Below are positions 33,664-44,974 of a stretch of DNA of 64,000 nt, piece by piece (the first letter of the stretch is position 1; each line of letters begins with the position of its first letter). The notes beneath the pieces were generated by a model. It had not been told where the DNA came from. It made no database searches and saw only the letters and a program-made list of their open reading frames with translations. The position numbers were made by a program, and so were the translations under genes. Source of the DNA: Pisolithus tinctorius (lineage: Eukaryota; Basidiomycota; Agaricomycetes; Boletales; Pisolithaceae); contig JANFAH010000010.1 of NCBI GenBank assembly GCA_024663395.1, positions 1,733,811-1,797,810 of the forward strand, read 5' to 3'.

Positions 33664-34542
33664 CTAAAGTTTTCTTTTTGCCCTGCCTTGGTCGGTAATT
33701 ATCGTTTTCCTGGTCACCCACGATGGGTCTCCATTGTCCAATAACTTTAGATGATATCCGGGCAACACTGGATGACAAGCGTTGATCTGAGCGTCAGCCC
33801 ATTTATCACCTAACCAGATCCAGACCTGAAACGTGCCCTTGCTTCGATCTTGGTGAACATATAAGTCCGCTGTATTTGGCGGGTATTCGTATGCATGGGG
33901 AACCTCAGGTGGCGAGTCCAAGGGCTGGCTGCCAGCTGACTTGTAGAAAACAACCCACTCTTTCTTGCCCCTAATAGCCTTCCGCGTGCACCTCAAAGGT
34001 GAGACTTTACCAACCAAAGGAACCAAAGGAGGGGCTTCCGGCTGTGACTCTACAACCACAATGGGGGGCGAGTTTGTCACCGGTCCAGGCGTGTGGAGAG
34101 AGCTGAATGAGAAAACAGGAGCAGGCTGATCGTGGGTTGGGACGGCCGAGATTTGTGACTTCGTACCACTCAAACCTTCTGTTGCGGTGGGAAGCTTGTC
34201 TGGAGGACGAGTAACTACGATTGGTATTGCATCCTTCCCAGAAGCCTGACAAGGGCCTTGGGAGTGGACGGTCTCCACACGATCCTGAACACCAGTGGTG
34301 GATTCGGAGTCATCACTACCGGTGAGACTGCCGAGAGAGGTGAGAGAGGACAGAGTCGAGCAAGGGGCCACCAGTCCAGATCTCGCTAGAGGGTTGACAA
34401 CGCCACCGAGATGGTTGCTAGTCGAGTCGATAATTTGGGCCACAGGTGAGGTCACTGAAGGAGATGCCTGGGCGGTGGCTACAAATTTTGTGTTTACAAA
34501 GGTGCGACCCTCGGTTGGACCCGCCAGCGGGTTGGGGGTCAT
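33664..34542 (-). CDS. Uncharacterised 292-aa protein, agaricomycete family
   Basis: A single uninterrupted ORF from MTPNPLAGPTEG to the stop at 33664. The first 170 residues are Ser/Thr/Pro-rich and probably disordered. The last 110 are more conserved in character: WVVFYKSAGSQP, PPNTADLYVHQDRSKGTFQV, WIWLGDKWADAQ and a terminal PSWVTRKTIITDQGRAKRK. That last block resembles the end of an uncharacterised family I have seen in mushroom genomes next to transposons. It has no signal peptide or membrane segment. The function is unknown. Confidence 0.6.
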   Translation of the reverse strand: MTPNPLAGPTEGRTFVNTKFVATAQASPSVTSPVAQIIDSTSNHLGGVVNPLARSGLVAPCSTLSSLTSLGSLTGSDDSESTTGVQDRVETVHSQGPCQASGKDAIPIVVTRPPDKLPTATEGLSGTKSQISAVPTHDQPAPVFSFSSLHTPGPVTNSPPIVVVESQPEAPPLVPLVGKVSPLRCTRKAIRGKKEWVVFYKSAGSQPLDSPPEVPHAYEYPPNTADLYVHQDRSKGTFQVWIWLGDKWADAQINACHPVLPGYHLKLLDNGDPSWVTRKTIITDQGRAKRKL

Positions 34543-35099
34543 GTAAGGAATGGGCAGTTTGCAAGTAGACGAGGAAAGGCCTGTAGTATTACCCTCAAAC
34601 GGACATCATATGCCTGGCATAACCTCTGAACTGTACTTTGTTCGAGATGGATGAGCAGCTGTGGCTTGATTGTGCAATCCACCACGCCTACCATTTTATA
34701 TGGTAAATGACGATGTAAACTTGAGTGGCTCAGTAGACATACCCATTATGAGATGGTGAAACAGAGTAATTCGTGAGCAAATGCTTTGACGATCCAAGAC
34801 GGCTTTGAGTAATAGATGGACAATAGCTAAAGGAAGGTGTGAACAACAAAGCACAAGCATCGGCCTAGTGATACGAACTTTGCGATGCTCGAGTAGGAAA
34901 GATGCGGCTTGGAACGCTGGCGGCGGATGGGAAATACCTACCTCAAGATAGGGACTTCCTACCTGAAGTTAGCTTCAGAACAAACTAGGACACAAGTCTC
35001 ACATCTCGCTCAAGGGAAACACCAGAACGACGGGGGGTCTTGGCAAAGAACGTGCAAGGAGAAGGTGGCTCTAACATCGCTTTTACCAGAAAGCGTTGA
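34543..35099. other. Intergenic stretch
   Basis: AT-moderate sequence with only short ORFs. Nothing recognised. Confidence 0.4.
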
Positions 35100-36194
35100 G
35101 AGGGTGTAAGAAACGACTGATGGTAGCGGAGAGTGGCAATGGGATGAGAGAGCCTGAAAGGCGTTGGAAAAAGTAAGTTTGAGTTCCCATGCCTTGTGGG
35201 TTATTGGAACAAAACCCCACCCCCGTCGTCCTCGTCATTTCAGTGGTTCTGAACACATCCTGTAACAGAAACACCTTCATGAGGTAATTGGAGCTCCGAG
35301 TGTGACATTGAAAGACACATGGCATCGTCTAAGTCAGTCGTCATGGCCTGGTTGAAAAGGGAAGAGGCGATATCAGCCCTGCTCGTTGGATGGATGGACC
35401 ACCGACGTAGCCTGATCAAGAAAACATGCCCTGCGCAACTGAGGCATGCGTGCCTGTTACTGAAACTTCGTCCAAAGGCCATGAGCAAGGTGGAGAGATA
35501 TGCCACGATTGGGATGTCCTGTTGGACAGAGCTCTAGCACTGTGCATCCAAGCGGGATGGCTTCTTCCAAGCCATCGACTACCTGAAGCTTGGCATGTCT
35601 ATTGAACAGACAGAGAGCAAGTTCACGGAGGGATGAAGACCAATCAGGACCAATCGTTGAGAACCGATCAGAATGTCCAGGGGGATGTCGTTCTGAAGCT
35701 TGACGGAGCAAGTCACTCACCTCCCCCCCCCCCCCCCCCCCCCCCCAAGTCGCGGATCGCAGCCTTTTTCGCAAACCTCCTCCTGAGGTCGCAAGCAAGG
35801 TTGTGAAGAGGTATGCCATGGTCAGGATGGCCTGGCAGACAGAGCTCTAGTCCTGCGCATCTGAGTATAATACCCCTTGATTTTCATATCTATTCGAGAG
35901 ACAGAGAACAAGTTCACAGAGCGACGAAGACCAATGTTGATGCCCAGGGGGACGTAGTTCCAACGCTGCACGGAACAGCTCAATCGTTCCCTCCAACTCG
36001 CATATGGTAGCCTGTTTCACGAAACTCGTCGAGTGGTCGCAAGCGAAATTGTGGAGAGATGAGGGAAACGTTGCCTGTTGAAGCCACCAGGATAATATAC
36101 ACAGCGGAAATGGTTCTGCGATCAAACCAGGTTCGGTGGTCAGTTGCAATAAGATAGGAATAGTTGAACCATACATTATCCTTGGAAACGACAA
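35100..36194 (-). pseudogene. Degenerate TPR-repeat tract of a CHAT/NLR-type protein
   Basis: Minus-strand frames contain repeated pieces of the basidiomycete TPR unit: ALELRPPGHQHWSSSLCELV with LCLSNRYENQG (about 35990-35880), then WSSSLRELALCLFNRH, DGLEEAIPLGCTVLELCP and TGHPNRGISLHLAHGL (about 35640-35470), then SRADIASSLFNQAMTTDLDDAM (about 35390-35330). In the family this unit runs in long arrays upstream of a CHAT peptidase-like domain, often in NLR-like immune receptors. Here units are in different frames, stops are frequent, and a 24-base C run sits between them. No CHAT domain is visible. It is a relic of the repeat tract only. Confidence 0.7.
35723..35746. repeat. Homopolymer of 24 C
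   Basis: This is an uninterrupted C run in the TPR relic, preceded by CACCT and followed by AAGTCGCGGATC. Such a run is mutation-prone and also a common assembly uncertainty, so its length should not be trusted. Confidence 0.9.
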
Positions 36195-36457
36195 AATAAT
36201 GGGGTGAGCGATCTTGAGTGATCAGAACATGCATTCATCGTTGGCATCAGATGTTGCGTAGTCATGCCTGCCAGATATGATAGCACGAGAAGGAAAACTA
36301 AGCAACGAACAACAATCTACTAATGCTAAGGCTCGACACGAGTACATTGAGAGGTGACGTGTACCAGGGGCCAAGCATGCACACGCCTGCAAGTAGTAAC
36401 AGCTATCCACAAGTACACCACAGAACGCGTTCCTTCTAATAGGATAATGATCCAAGC
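36195..36457. other. Intergenic stretch
   Basis: Short spacer between the TPR relic and the stop of the next minus-strand gene. Only an unconvincing 77-codon ORF is present. Confidence 0.4.
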
Positions 36458-39400
36458 CTAAGAACTGCGTACCTCGCTACTTGCAAGCTTCCTCCCTTTC
36501 ACGCCCTTGAATTTCTCCGCTACCCTAGAAATGTGTGATATGTTCCGCATGGAGTACAAGCGAGGGGATGAACTGTAACTTACCTCAAAACAGCCTCCGT
36601 GTGTGATAAATCCACCTCTGGAAGTATGTTGAGCCTGACTTTATCATCGTCATCCAGATTGAGGAGCCAGGTACTATCATAGAAGTTGCTCGGTAAGCCT
36701 GGGACTGCCGCACCTGCTGATTCCACCTGGCGTGAAGGGACCCGCGTATGTGGGAAAGCACCACGTTTGGCTCGGCCATTCGCATTGAACCGGGTGGAAA
36801 GATGAATAAGATCAAACACTCGTAACCAATCAGTAGCCATCTGAGAGCGCCAGTTCAGTCGCATAATGGCATATCGCTTCAAACCAGGCAGGTGGTCGGA
36901 CTCGTCGCCACTCATTGCATCATGGGGCAGGGTTTTCCAAAGGGGCTTAAAGTGCGCAAGGTCCAGATGTGCCGAGCAAGCATTTGCCCGACGATGTCGC
37001 AGCTATGAAAGGCAGCCAGAATTCAGCAGAGTCCTACGCCATGTCAGAAGAAATCTTACCGAGCGGCGTCTCTGATCTCTTGCATTCTCCTTTTCTTCGT
37101 CACGCTTAATTTGCAGCTGCTCGTCATCAGGGTCACTATCGGCTTGCAAATCCGTGTACTGCGCACGTAGGGTGCGCAGGTGAGTCCGGAAGACTTTCTT
37201 AATAGCGCTTTTGTTTGGAGAACCATACCATCCACATTCAAAGAAGTGAGATGCAAAGACTTCTGTAGCACGTTTGTTCCAGTCCGAAGAAAGCAGTCCT
37301 TGGAAGTCCAAACGGAAGTCCTCAGCAGTGGGCCCTCCACGCCCTGTAGCAGCATATAGTGCAGTTTCTTGTGATGACACGACGCTCGCCATTGGAAAAG
37401 GACGCCACTTGTTCCCTCGACCTAGTAGGTGGACTGCATGCTGCCACATGTTCTCCTGTAAGACATTAATCCTAGTATCAAGATACATCACCCAGGGTGC
37501 TAGACCTACCTGTAAAACGAGTGTCACACCATCTCGGTATTTTCGTTCATAGTTGGGCACCTGCTCTTCCTCAGGGTTAAGTGTGGGGTTGGCAGGTGTG
37601 ACCGTAGATAGCCCTTTCGGGGCTGGAGATGATTTTTCCATGGCTCCCTGCGTCACTATAGCATCACGCAAGTCTAGCACTGCGGACGTGAGTACGATTA
37701 GATCTGCCTTTGTCACGGACTGGTTCTGAAAATTCATGAACATATGCAGCATAGCTTCGTACAGCAGTACAGACCTGGTCGCCTCCCAAGAGCTGCTCGA
37801 GAGCCACGTCCTGCATACAGCTACTTCAGTACATGTTATGAGGAAGGAATGTTGGGGCGAGATCATACCATACACCTATTACTTGCCTTATCTGAAGGCT
37901 GCTGTCCTGCAAATCCCTGGCTTACACCTGGGTTCTCCGATGGTATGCCCGCTAAAACCGACGGGCTCATCTTCGCCATCGCAGTCTGCCACATAGCCTC
38001 TCCAATCTTCATCGTAATCTTCGGTATCAACATCGTTATGTCCACATTCCATGGCATGGTCATCGTGGGAACCGGCCACTTGGGACTCGTCAGCAGCTGC
38101 TGAACCATACCCTTCATCGTTATGTTCAACATCTCCATATTCCATTACACACTCGTCATGGAAATTGGCTACTTGGAATTCGTCAGTAGAAAACAGTGGC
38201 AACGGGTCAATAGACACAGTACCAGGTTGAGGAGATGGGGAAGGTCCTCCACCGCTCTCCTTTCGATTGTGGATGTCACTCCCATAAGGCCCTGATTTTA
38301 TAGGGCAAGTATCCTGCCATCCCGGGGATCGCTGGCTCACATTGGGATTTCTGCTAGAATCGGCAAGCCCAGCATCGTCGTCGTGGAAACCAGGCACTCG
38401 GGATTGGTCTGTAGCTACCATACCATAACCTTCATCGCCATCTTCGACGTTGACATTATCCATGCAATCATAATGAAAATCGGGCACTTGTAAGTTGTCA
38501 GCAACAAGCAGCAGCAAAAAGCCAACAGACAGTACCAGGATGTGAAACCAAATTATCCGGTGGGAACTCAGGTCTATCGGCGACAAGACCTGGTAGCGAG
38601 TCTATGGTCACAGTCGCAACAGGTGATGACAGGTGATCGCAAGCCAGCAATGACGGAGTCATCGAAGGATGCGCTATTGTCGTAGGTGCAAGGGCATCAT
38701 CTTGCCAATGATCGTTGTCCAGCTCCACACCAGCAATGCCAGCATCTGACTGAGCCGATTCGTTCGCGCGAGCAGAAACCGAAAAATCATGCATCGACGG
38801 TGTTGGGCAGTTTTCATGCATGGTAGCAGGTGTGGGCATGCCGGACGCTTGGCTGCCATCGAAAACAGGGTAGTACTGATTTCGTGGAGTTCTAGACGTC
38901 AAACCGGGTATACCATCCTCACCGAATCGTGGGTGACATACAGACTGTGGGGAAGTTCTCTCCGCTGGAGGTAGTTGGTCTGTAGAAGTCGGGAGCGATG
39001 AACTGGGAAGTGACGGGCAGGGAAGCAGATGAGGGCCAGGCGTTGATGAGATGGATGAGAATTGACCATTCATGTCTGGTGGTGCCTCAGAAATCAACGG
39101 AGGCACGACATTACGGTTGGAGGTAGATTCGTTCCGTTGCGCATTAGACCCGACGTCATGCAGCAGCCTTCCAGAGGGTCCATCATTTGGGTCGGGATCG
39201 AGTTCATTATGAGGACGAGGTGCCCTGCCGTCATCGGAAATGGGGTAATGCTGGTTTCGTAGAATACTAGACACTGGACCGGGTCCGCCGTCCTTGCCCG
39301 GTGAGTTGGGAGGCCCTGGGTGATGTACAGACCGTGCAATCTGCATATGCAGAATTCTCTCCTCCGGAGGTTGCAATTGATCCTGGTCCGTAAAAGTCAG

Positions 39401-40036
39401 GAGCAACGAACTGGGCGGCGACGGGCAGGGGAGTGGGAGAGGCCCAGGCGTCGATGAGATGGATGAGAATCGATCATTCAAGTCTTGTGGTGCCTCAGGG
39501 GACAACATAGGTATGACAGTACCGTTGGAGGTAGATTCATTCCGTTGAGCATTAGACCCGGCGTCTTGCTGCAGGCTTCCAGAGGGCCTGTCGTTCAGAT
39601 CGGGAATGTGTTCACCGTGAGGACTTGTGTTGGCTCCGTGAGTTCGTCCTTGGCCAGCTAAACGTAGTGTTGCCATTGCACCCATGAATATCTCTCGGGG
39701 CATCGGAAATCTGAAAGTGAAGGTACGGATGGCTTGGCTCCCCTCCATGTCAACTTCCCGAAGTTGGGCCGAAGAATCCTATTATACGAATAAAAAAATA
39801 CATAAATGTATTGGCAAGGTGGCCTGTCGTCTGGAACGACGTACCGTGCTCTCGGTGCAATTGGAATTATCCGTTCCAGTATCCTGTGCAGTACGAATGG
39901 AATCCTGTTCTAATCTTAACCTAGGCCCCTTCACAGTATGGGGTTTCGCTATGGGTCCATGAGAGCTCGTGCCGGAAACAGTATGGCTGGTCTTCATCTT
40001 CTTCATGGGGTGGGAACTGGTCGTACGTTTTGCCAT
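36458..40036 (-). CDS. Repeat-rich multi-exon uncharacterised agaricomycete gene
   Basis: The likely first exon starts at 40036 (MAKRTTSSHPMKKMKTSHTV), with basic sequence. The long exon 39748-38560 is Pro/Ser-rich and holds a two-copy repeat. An acidic exon (about 38500-37900) holds a second repeat. Downstream, the conserved part has LRDAIVTQGAMEK (about 37660), TLVLQVGLAPWVMYLDTRIN (about 37480), VHLLGRGNKWRPFPMA (about 37410), SSDWNKRATEVFASHFFECG (about 37260), then after an intron RHRRANACSAHLDLAHFKPL, MSGDESDHLPGLKRYAI, WLRVFDLIHLSTRFNANGRA and DVDLSHTE-like sequence, ending with a short last exon (36524-36458, stop at 36458). The C-terminal blocks match, from memory, a family present in many copies in mushroom genomes, with no known role. 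The 3' exons are intact by eye. Exon linkage of the 5' half is inferred. Confidence 0.55.
37950..38520 (-). repeat. Acidic coding repeat, about 315 bp period
   Basis: Two related units in the minus-strand gene share the pattern V-x-x-F-H-x-(D/E)-C-x-M-(D/E)...DEGYG-x-x-A-x-(D/E)-(Q/E)-S. One reads VPDFHYDCMDN and DEGYGMVATDQSRV (about 38490-38400). The other reads VANFHDECVMEY and DEGYGSAAADESQV (about 38180-38080). Confidence 0.55.
38900..39700 (-). repeat. Coding tandem duplication, about 403 bp (134 codons)
   Basis: GCATTAGACCCG(A/G)CGTC occurs at 39146 and 39549. The encoded pieces GSNAQRNESTSN, APQDLNDRFSSISSTPGP / APPDMNGQFSSISSTPGP and NQHYPISDDG / NQYYPVFDGS appear in the same order in both copies. 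Both copies stay in frame in one exon. Confidence 0.8.
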
Positions 40037-40199
40037 ACCATTAAGTCCAATTGGTGGGTAGGAGACCTGGGCCTCTTGGACATAGAATGCGGCGGCGGGG
40101 TAGGAAATCTGGGCCGCTTGACAGTAGAGCCTAGACGAGAACTAGTTTCCTATAACAGAACGAATCAGCAAAGATAAGACGGCCACACCTGAAGCGGCC

Positions 40200-40575
40200 A
40201 AACACTACATACCTTGATATGTCCATGGTGCAGTCCGACAGGTGCACCAACGCTGCCAAGGGCATCATGTCGTGAAGAGGTGAATGGCTTGGTATCTGCC
40301 CCATCCACAGAGATTGGATCGTCTCCTAGAGTTACGCCGGGCACCTCTGAAGTAGGTGGCTCAGTATCCGCCTCGTCCATGGACTTGGATTATCCGCTGG
40401 AGTTGTGCCAGGCACTTCCGAAGTAGGTGGCTCAGTATTCGCCTCGTCCACGGGACTTGGATCATCTGCTGAGGTTGCGTTGGGCACCTCAGAAGTAAGT
40501 GGCTCGGTATCTGCCCCGTCCATAGAACTTGGATCGCCTGCTAGAATTGCATCGGGAACCTCTGACAGCTCAAGA
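40200..40575 (-). repeat. Coding minisatellite, about 72 bp units
   Basis: Four to five units encode variants of D-(E/G)-A-(D/N)-T-E-P-P-T-S-E-V-P-G-T-T-P-A-D-D-P-S-P-V on the minus strand. One unit is one base off, which shifts the frame near 40380. They lie just upstream of the repeat-rich gene and may be its decayed 5' exon or a separate fragment. Confidence 0.75.
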
Positions 40576-40946
40576 CGTCGCTAAGTTCTCTCCTTTCGGA
40601 CTTGTTGAGCAAGCTTGTACGGCTCAAATGTGCGCCTACACCACGGGAGTATAGTGTAAAATGTTATTCACGAGAGTGGACTGCATGTAGAGCTGATGGG
40701 AAGTTGAAAGATGGATGCAAAATCATCGCCAATAACCCCCTACAAGATACTTCGTCAGTGGCGGAGCACAGAACAAAGAGACTATGTTGGCTTTGTGACT
40801 AACATGACAGTGACAACGGGTCCTCCCGAAATAATTATCAGCAGACCCGGGTCCAGAAATGAGTCAATCGGAGCGCCCGCCCGATATGAGTGGAGGATCG
40901 TCATCCTGCGCCAAAACCTCAGATGGTAGCAGCCATCGATCGTCCT
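40576..40946. other. Intergenic, nothing recognised
   Basis: Only short ORFs on the plus strand. No family resemblance. Confidence 0.4.
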
Positions 40947-43900
40947 TTAATTCGTGATTGTAACAATCGTTGTGCACTGATTAACGTTTTCAAGCGTCGT
41001 GCTGTTGGCATAGATAAGGTCAGAAATAATCTCGATCGTTGACAGGTCCGGGTCGAGCGGGAACGAGAAAAGCATCGATGTGATCTCTTCCACTGCAAGT
41101 GGGTTCAGAGACGAGTTAGCTAGAATCATGCCGACAACATCACTCACAATTGACGGAGCTATTTAAGCCCTTCAATGAATCACTCAGCCATTTCAAGAAT
41201 TCATGCGACGGAGTAACAGGAGAATCCTCCACACGTGGTGTTGCAGCGGGTTTAGTAGGTGCCAGCATAGCCGCCGACGTTCCTGGGTCGCGTAGCGGCA
41301 CCGTGTTGTCGAGGTACTGTAGCCGGAGGTCCTACAGCAACTGTTGAGCCAGGCGTAGTCGCCGCGGGTCGTGGGGGAGCAGCCACAGGCGTGGCTGGTT
41401 TACCGTTTGCCCCAATAGCTGACCATGCACCGCTGCCAGTATTCTGTGCACTAGGCGCAGTCTAGTGTAGTACTGTATCAGCAACAGAGAAACTGACAAG
41501 ACGAATTAACACCAACCTTGAAGGTAGTCTCAGCGTAAGGCCGGCGGGCAGCGGCGGACGCCACGCTCTCTCTCACTATTACCTTCTTCATCCTCTCCTC
41601 TTCCTCTTGGATCTCCTTCATCGACTTCTTTACGGTAGCGGTTGGTGCAGCGGTCGTCCAACAGGTGCACTGGGGGTAACAGGCGTCGGGGGGCTCCTTC
41701 GGTGCTGCGGTATTTCTTCCTCCCGCTTGGGATGTCAGCAATCCCCAGGATGCAGTAAACGGCTGGGCGTCTTCGGAATCGGAAGCAACGAGAGAAGTTG
41801 CGATGTTACTGCAGGCGCGTTCTTGCTCCTTCTCAGAAGCCTTACGTGCCTCTGTCATCTTCGCCTCTGCCTCCTGAATCTCGCGAAAACTCATTGTCGC
41901 AGTAGGTTTCACCTTCCTCTCCTCGTCCGCAGTGGACCACACAGATTTCGGTGCAGGCGGGGAGATTGTAGGAACAGGAGTATGGACCCTTGACAACGCT
42001 TGCTGGTGTACCCTTTGGCACAGTAACTGATGCATGAGCGTCATGTGCTGTTGACTTACGGCTAGGTTTGCTTGTCACTTGGGGATCGCTACTGGGGGGG
42101 ACCGGTTGAGACGCTGGTATTGGAGCTGCGGACGCTACTGGAAGCTCATCCGCCGGTGTCTGCGGGACAGGAGGAGTAGGGACTCCTCCATCAATAGGAG
42201 AACCAGCAACGAAAACATCCTCTGCGCCTTGCCCATCAGGGATCTCTTTCCATCTGTCATCGGTACCCCCCAAAGACGCTGTCAGCCAAGGAGATGGGTC
42301 CTTCAGTTGAGGTACGGCCTGATGAGGCTGAATCGGTCGAGCCCAGTTAAATCCTTGCTGAGCTTGAGCCGACATCACAGCCGGTGATGAGGTAGCAGAG
42401 GTGTCAACTGTTCTCGTACGGCAGACAGGAGATGGGTCAGGCCAGGGTGATGTACCACTATTAGCTTGTACGGCAGAGGTCGGGAGGTGAGATACGTGAG
42501 GGGATACTGAGGGCTGCGTCAACGCCTCTCAAAGGGTGACACAGCCTGATGTTGCGCAGAGGGTGGGAATGAGGCAGATGGCTGGGAGTACTGGGACCGA
42601 GTCGGAGAATTGTACTGCGATTCGCTGAGACCATTAATCATGCCATTACTAAACGTTATTCCATTGGCCTCAATAACCTGTTTTGCGAATGGAGGGTGTT
42701 GGTGGACCGCCGAGGCCGCCCATGTTGTTGTACGGTGCATCGTTGGACGGCTCCTGGTTGAATCCATGGACTTGGGTCACGGGAATATTGGGACCTATCA
42801 TATTCGAGGTTATGCTGCTATAGCCATCGGTGAAAGGATGTCGTTCATTCGTGCTGAAGCCCTGGTTCATTGGGCTGAGACCTGCCGACCATGGGTGTTC
42901 CTTCATTGTAACGGCCAAATGTATCAAGCGAAGTAGCCCTGCCAGGTGTCCTGTTACTGAACGGTACCCTGTCACCGGAGTATGCACTACCTCCGCCTCT
43001 ACTGCCAAATACTGTTGGGTCCGGCGAGCCATCACCAAATGTGGCAGCTCCCAAGGATGAGGACGGAGAGTCTGAAGGAGAGGCATTACTGAGGTATGAC
43101 GGATCCAAGGGCGTGCTTCGTACTGCCCGTTGTGGTACAGGTTGGTGACCATCAAAGGTGCTATGTTCATGGGCGGGAGAGTAGCCGTGAGGTGACTCCG
43201 TGCGGAGAGTCAATCCCGGTGAACCAGGAACTGAGAGTGGCTGCGAAAGAAAGACTTTTCCTCCGTTAGAGCGTCGCTCAAGAGCTGCAACAGGAATCCA
43301 TTCGACGTCCAAATATGTGCGTTTCATGAGTAACTCGGGGGTAAAGTAACCTTCATCAAACTACTTTGCATAACATCAGCGCGGAATGGACCTACAAGAT
43401 GAGGGTAAGAGCATCGAACACTTTCCAAGGGTCAGACAGACCTTGCACTTGACCCTGAGGATCCAGTTACCGGAGCGCTAGTAGCCATTGTGATTTGCAG
43501 GCTCATATCCAAATTGTTTGGTTCTCCCAAGTTCATATCAGCAACACCCTGGACAACAGAAGCGCCAATAGATGTGGATGGCTGACTATCATCTGCAGAC
43601 ACCGCCCGAGACCGATCTGGACTGGCTGACGGGAGTTGTTGGTTTGTTCCCGGTGAGGTCACCTTCATCAACGTCCAAGGGAACATAAACCTCCTCTTCT
43701 TTGGTGTTTGAATGCCTCGACTCCACATCTTTGCCCTCCGGCCGTGCTGGAGTACCGGCTGTTCCAACGAGACTCGCAGAAGGACGTCTCCTCGACCAAG
43801 AATCCCCGTTATTGAGAACGCCGTCGAAACCAGAACCAAATGTACCCATTCTATTGCGCGGGGAAGAAAGTGCCTCACGAGGGGAGGCCAATGAACTACC

Positions 43901-43990
43901 CTGCGTGTTGGACAGTGACAACTTTCGAGGCATCAATGCAGGTTGATCTTGATCAACAAACAAATGCATGTCAGACTAACAAGAGAGCGA
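40947..43990 (-). pseudogene. GYF-domain (Smy2-like) protein pseudogene
   Basis: GYF proteins of this type bind proline-rich partners in mRNA and vesicle biology. Read right to left: PRKLSLSNTQGSSLASPREA, NRMGTFGSGFDGVLNNGDSW (about 43930-43810); Ser-rich sequence; DPQGQVQ (about 43460), an intron, GPFRADVMQ (about 43410) and DEGYFTPELLMKRT (about 43365-43325); then LDVEWIPVAALERRSNGGKV and SDSPSSSLGAATFGDGSPDP (about 43320-43050). Gln/Ser/Pro-rich sequence leads to helical blocks SMKEIQEEEERMKKV and AQPFTASWGLLTSQAGG (about 42000-41550). The C-terminal block EEITSMLFSFPLDPDLSTIE with IISDLIYANSTTL lies at about 41110-40990. The tryptophan of the GYF signature is lost by a small deletion and TAG near 43373. 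Several other shifts are present. The full domain order is kept, so this is a duplicated or dying whole gene. Confidence 0.82.
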
Positions 43991-44974
43991 AAACCAGCTG
44001 AGGCTAACCTAGTAGAGAGATACTCGCCAACTGTCGTGAAAACGGCTGCGAAGAAAGTGCAGTACTTAACAGCGTAATCGACCTCTGTAGCTAGCCCCAA
44101 AATATGTCGTCGGTATGGTGGCTGGCACATCATCCCAAGGATAGTTAGAATCATCTGGCGATAATCGGAGGTTCACGTACAGGACCACTACACCCTTCGT
44201 GCGAAGCTGGATGAGGTAAACCAAAGGCTGCATGGAAAGCATGGCAAAGGGCAGGTGTCATGACAAATAACAGGAGGGAGGAGCGGGTCTGCATATAATG
44301 GGCGACGTGTATCGGTGTCGACAGTGCAGACGTTGCAGCGGCGGTGCTGTGGACATGTTTCGTCTGAAATCGGGCACTTGAAGTTCTCGATGCTGAGTCT
44401 CGTGGTGGCGGGGGTATGGCAAGGGTGTTTGCTCAAAGGAACGCCTGCTAACTTGCTATCTAAGTCTTGGGCAGAGAATAAACACATAATTTAGTCAATG
44501 AACGAAGTTTCTCGAACGAAAAGGCTATTCGCGCCCACCGTGCAAGATAAAGCCAGGCACTCTCAAACACCCCTACACCACCCTTCTCCATCCAGCTGCC
44601 CCACTCGCGTTCACCATTGACATTGACAAGGAACTTGACCGGATCCGGTAGGTGAAGCAGAGGATTTCCTAAGCGTGGCATGAGTGACATTCGAGACTCA
44701 ACGACCGGAGGAGGCCATTCTTGCCTTGAAACGTTGTCGAAACCGACGGATAGAGCGAGCGATGCAGCACAGACGACCGACCCGAGTATGGGTTAAGTAA
44801 GTTCTTCGAGCAATAACTCCCACCAGTAAACCTGTAGACCGACAAGCAGCTATTCGAGGTCTGAGCATGTAACAAAACATAACAACTTTATTTTGCAAAA
44901 ACAGTTTAGAAGGTAAGACATGGTACATGGAGTGGATATTTTTTGTTCAAAGCACAGAAGTCACGAAAATGTAG
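43991..44974. other. Intergenic stretch, no gene recognised
   Basis: Minus-strand ORFs at 44188-44487 (Cys-rich, with CPQHRRCNVC) and 44460-44690 are open but match nothing I know. The Cys-rich one could be chance. Confidence 0.35.
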
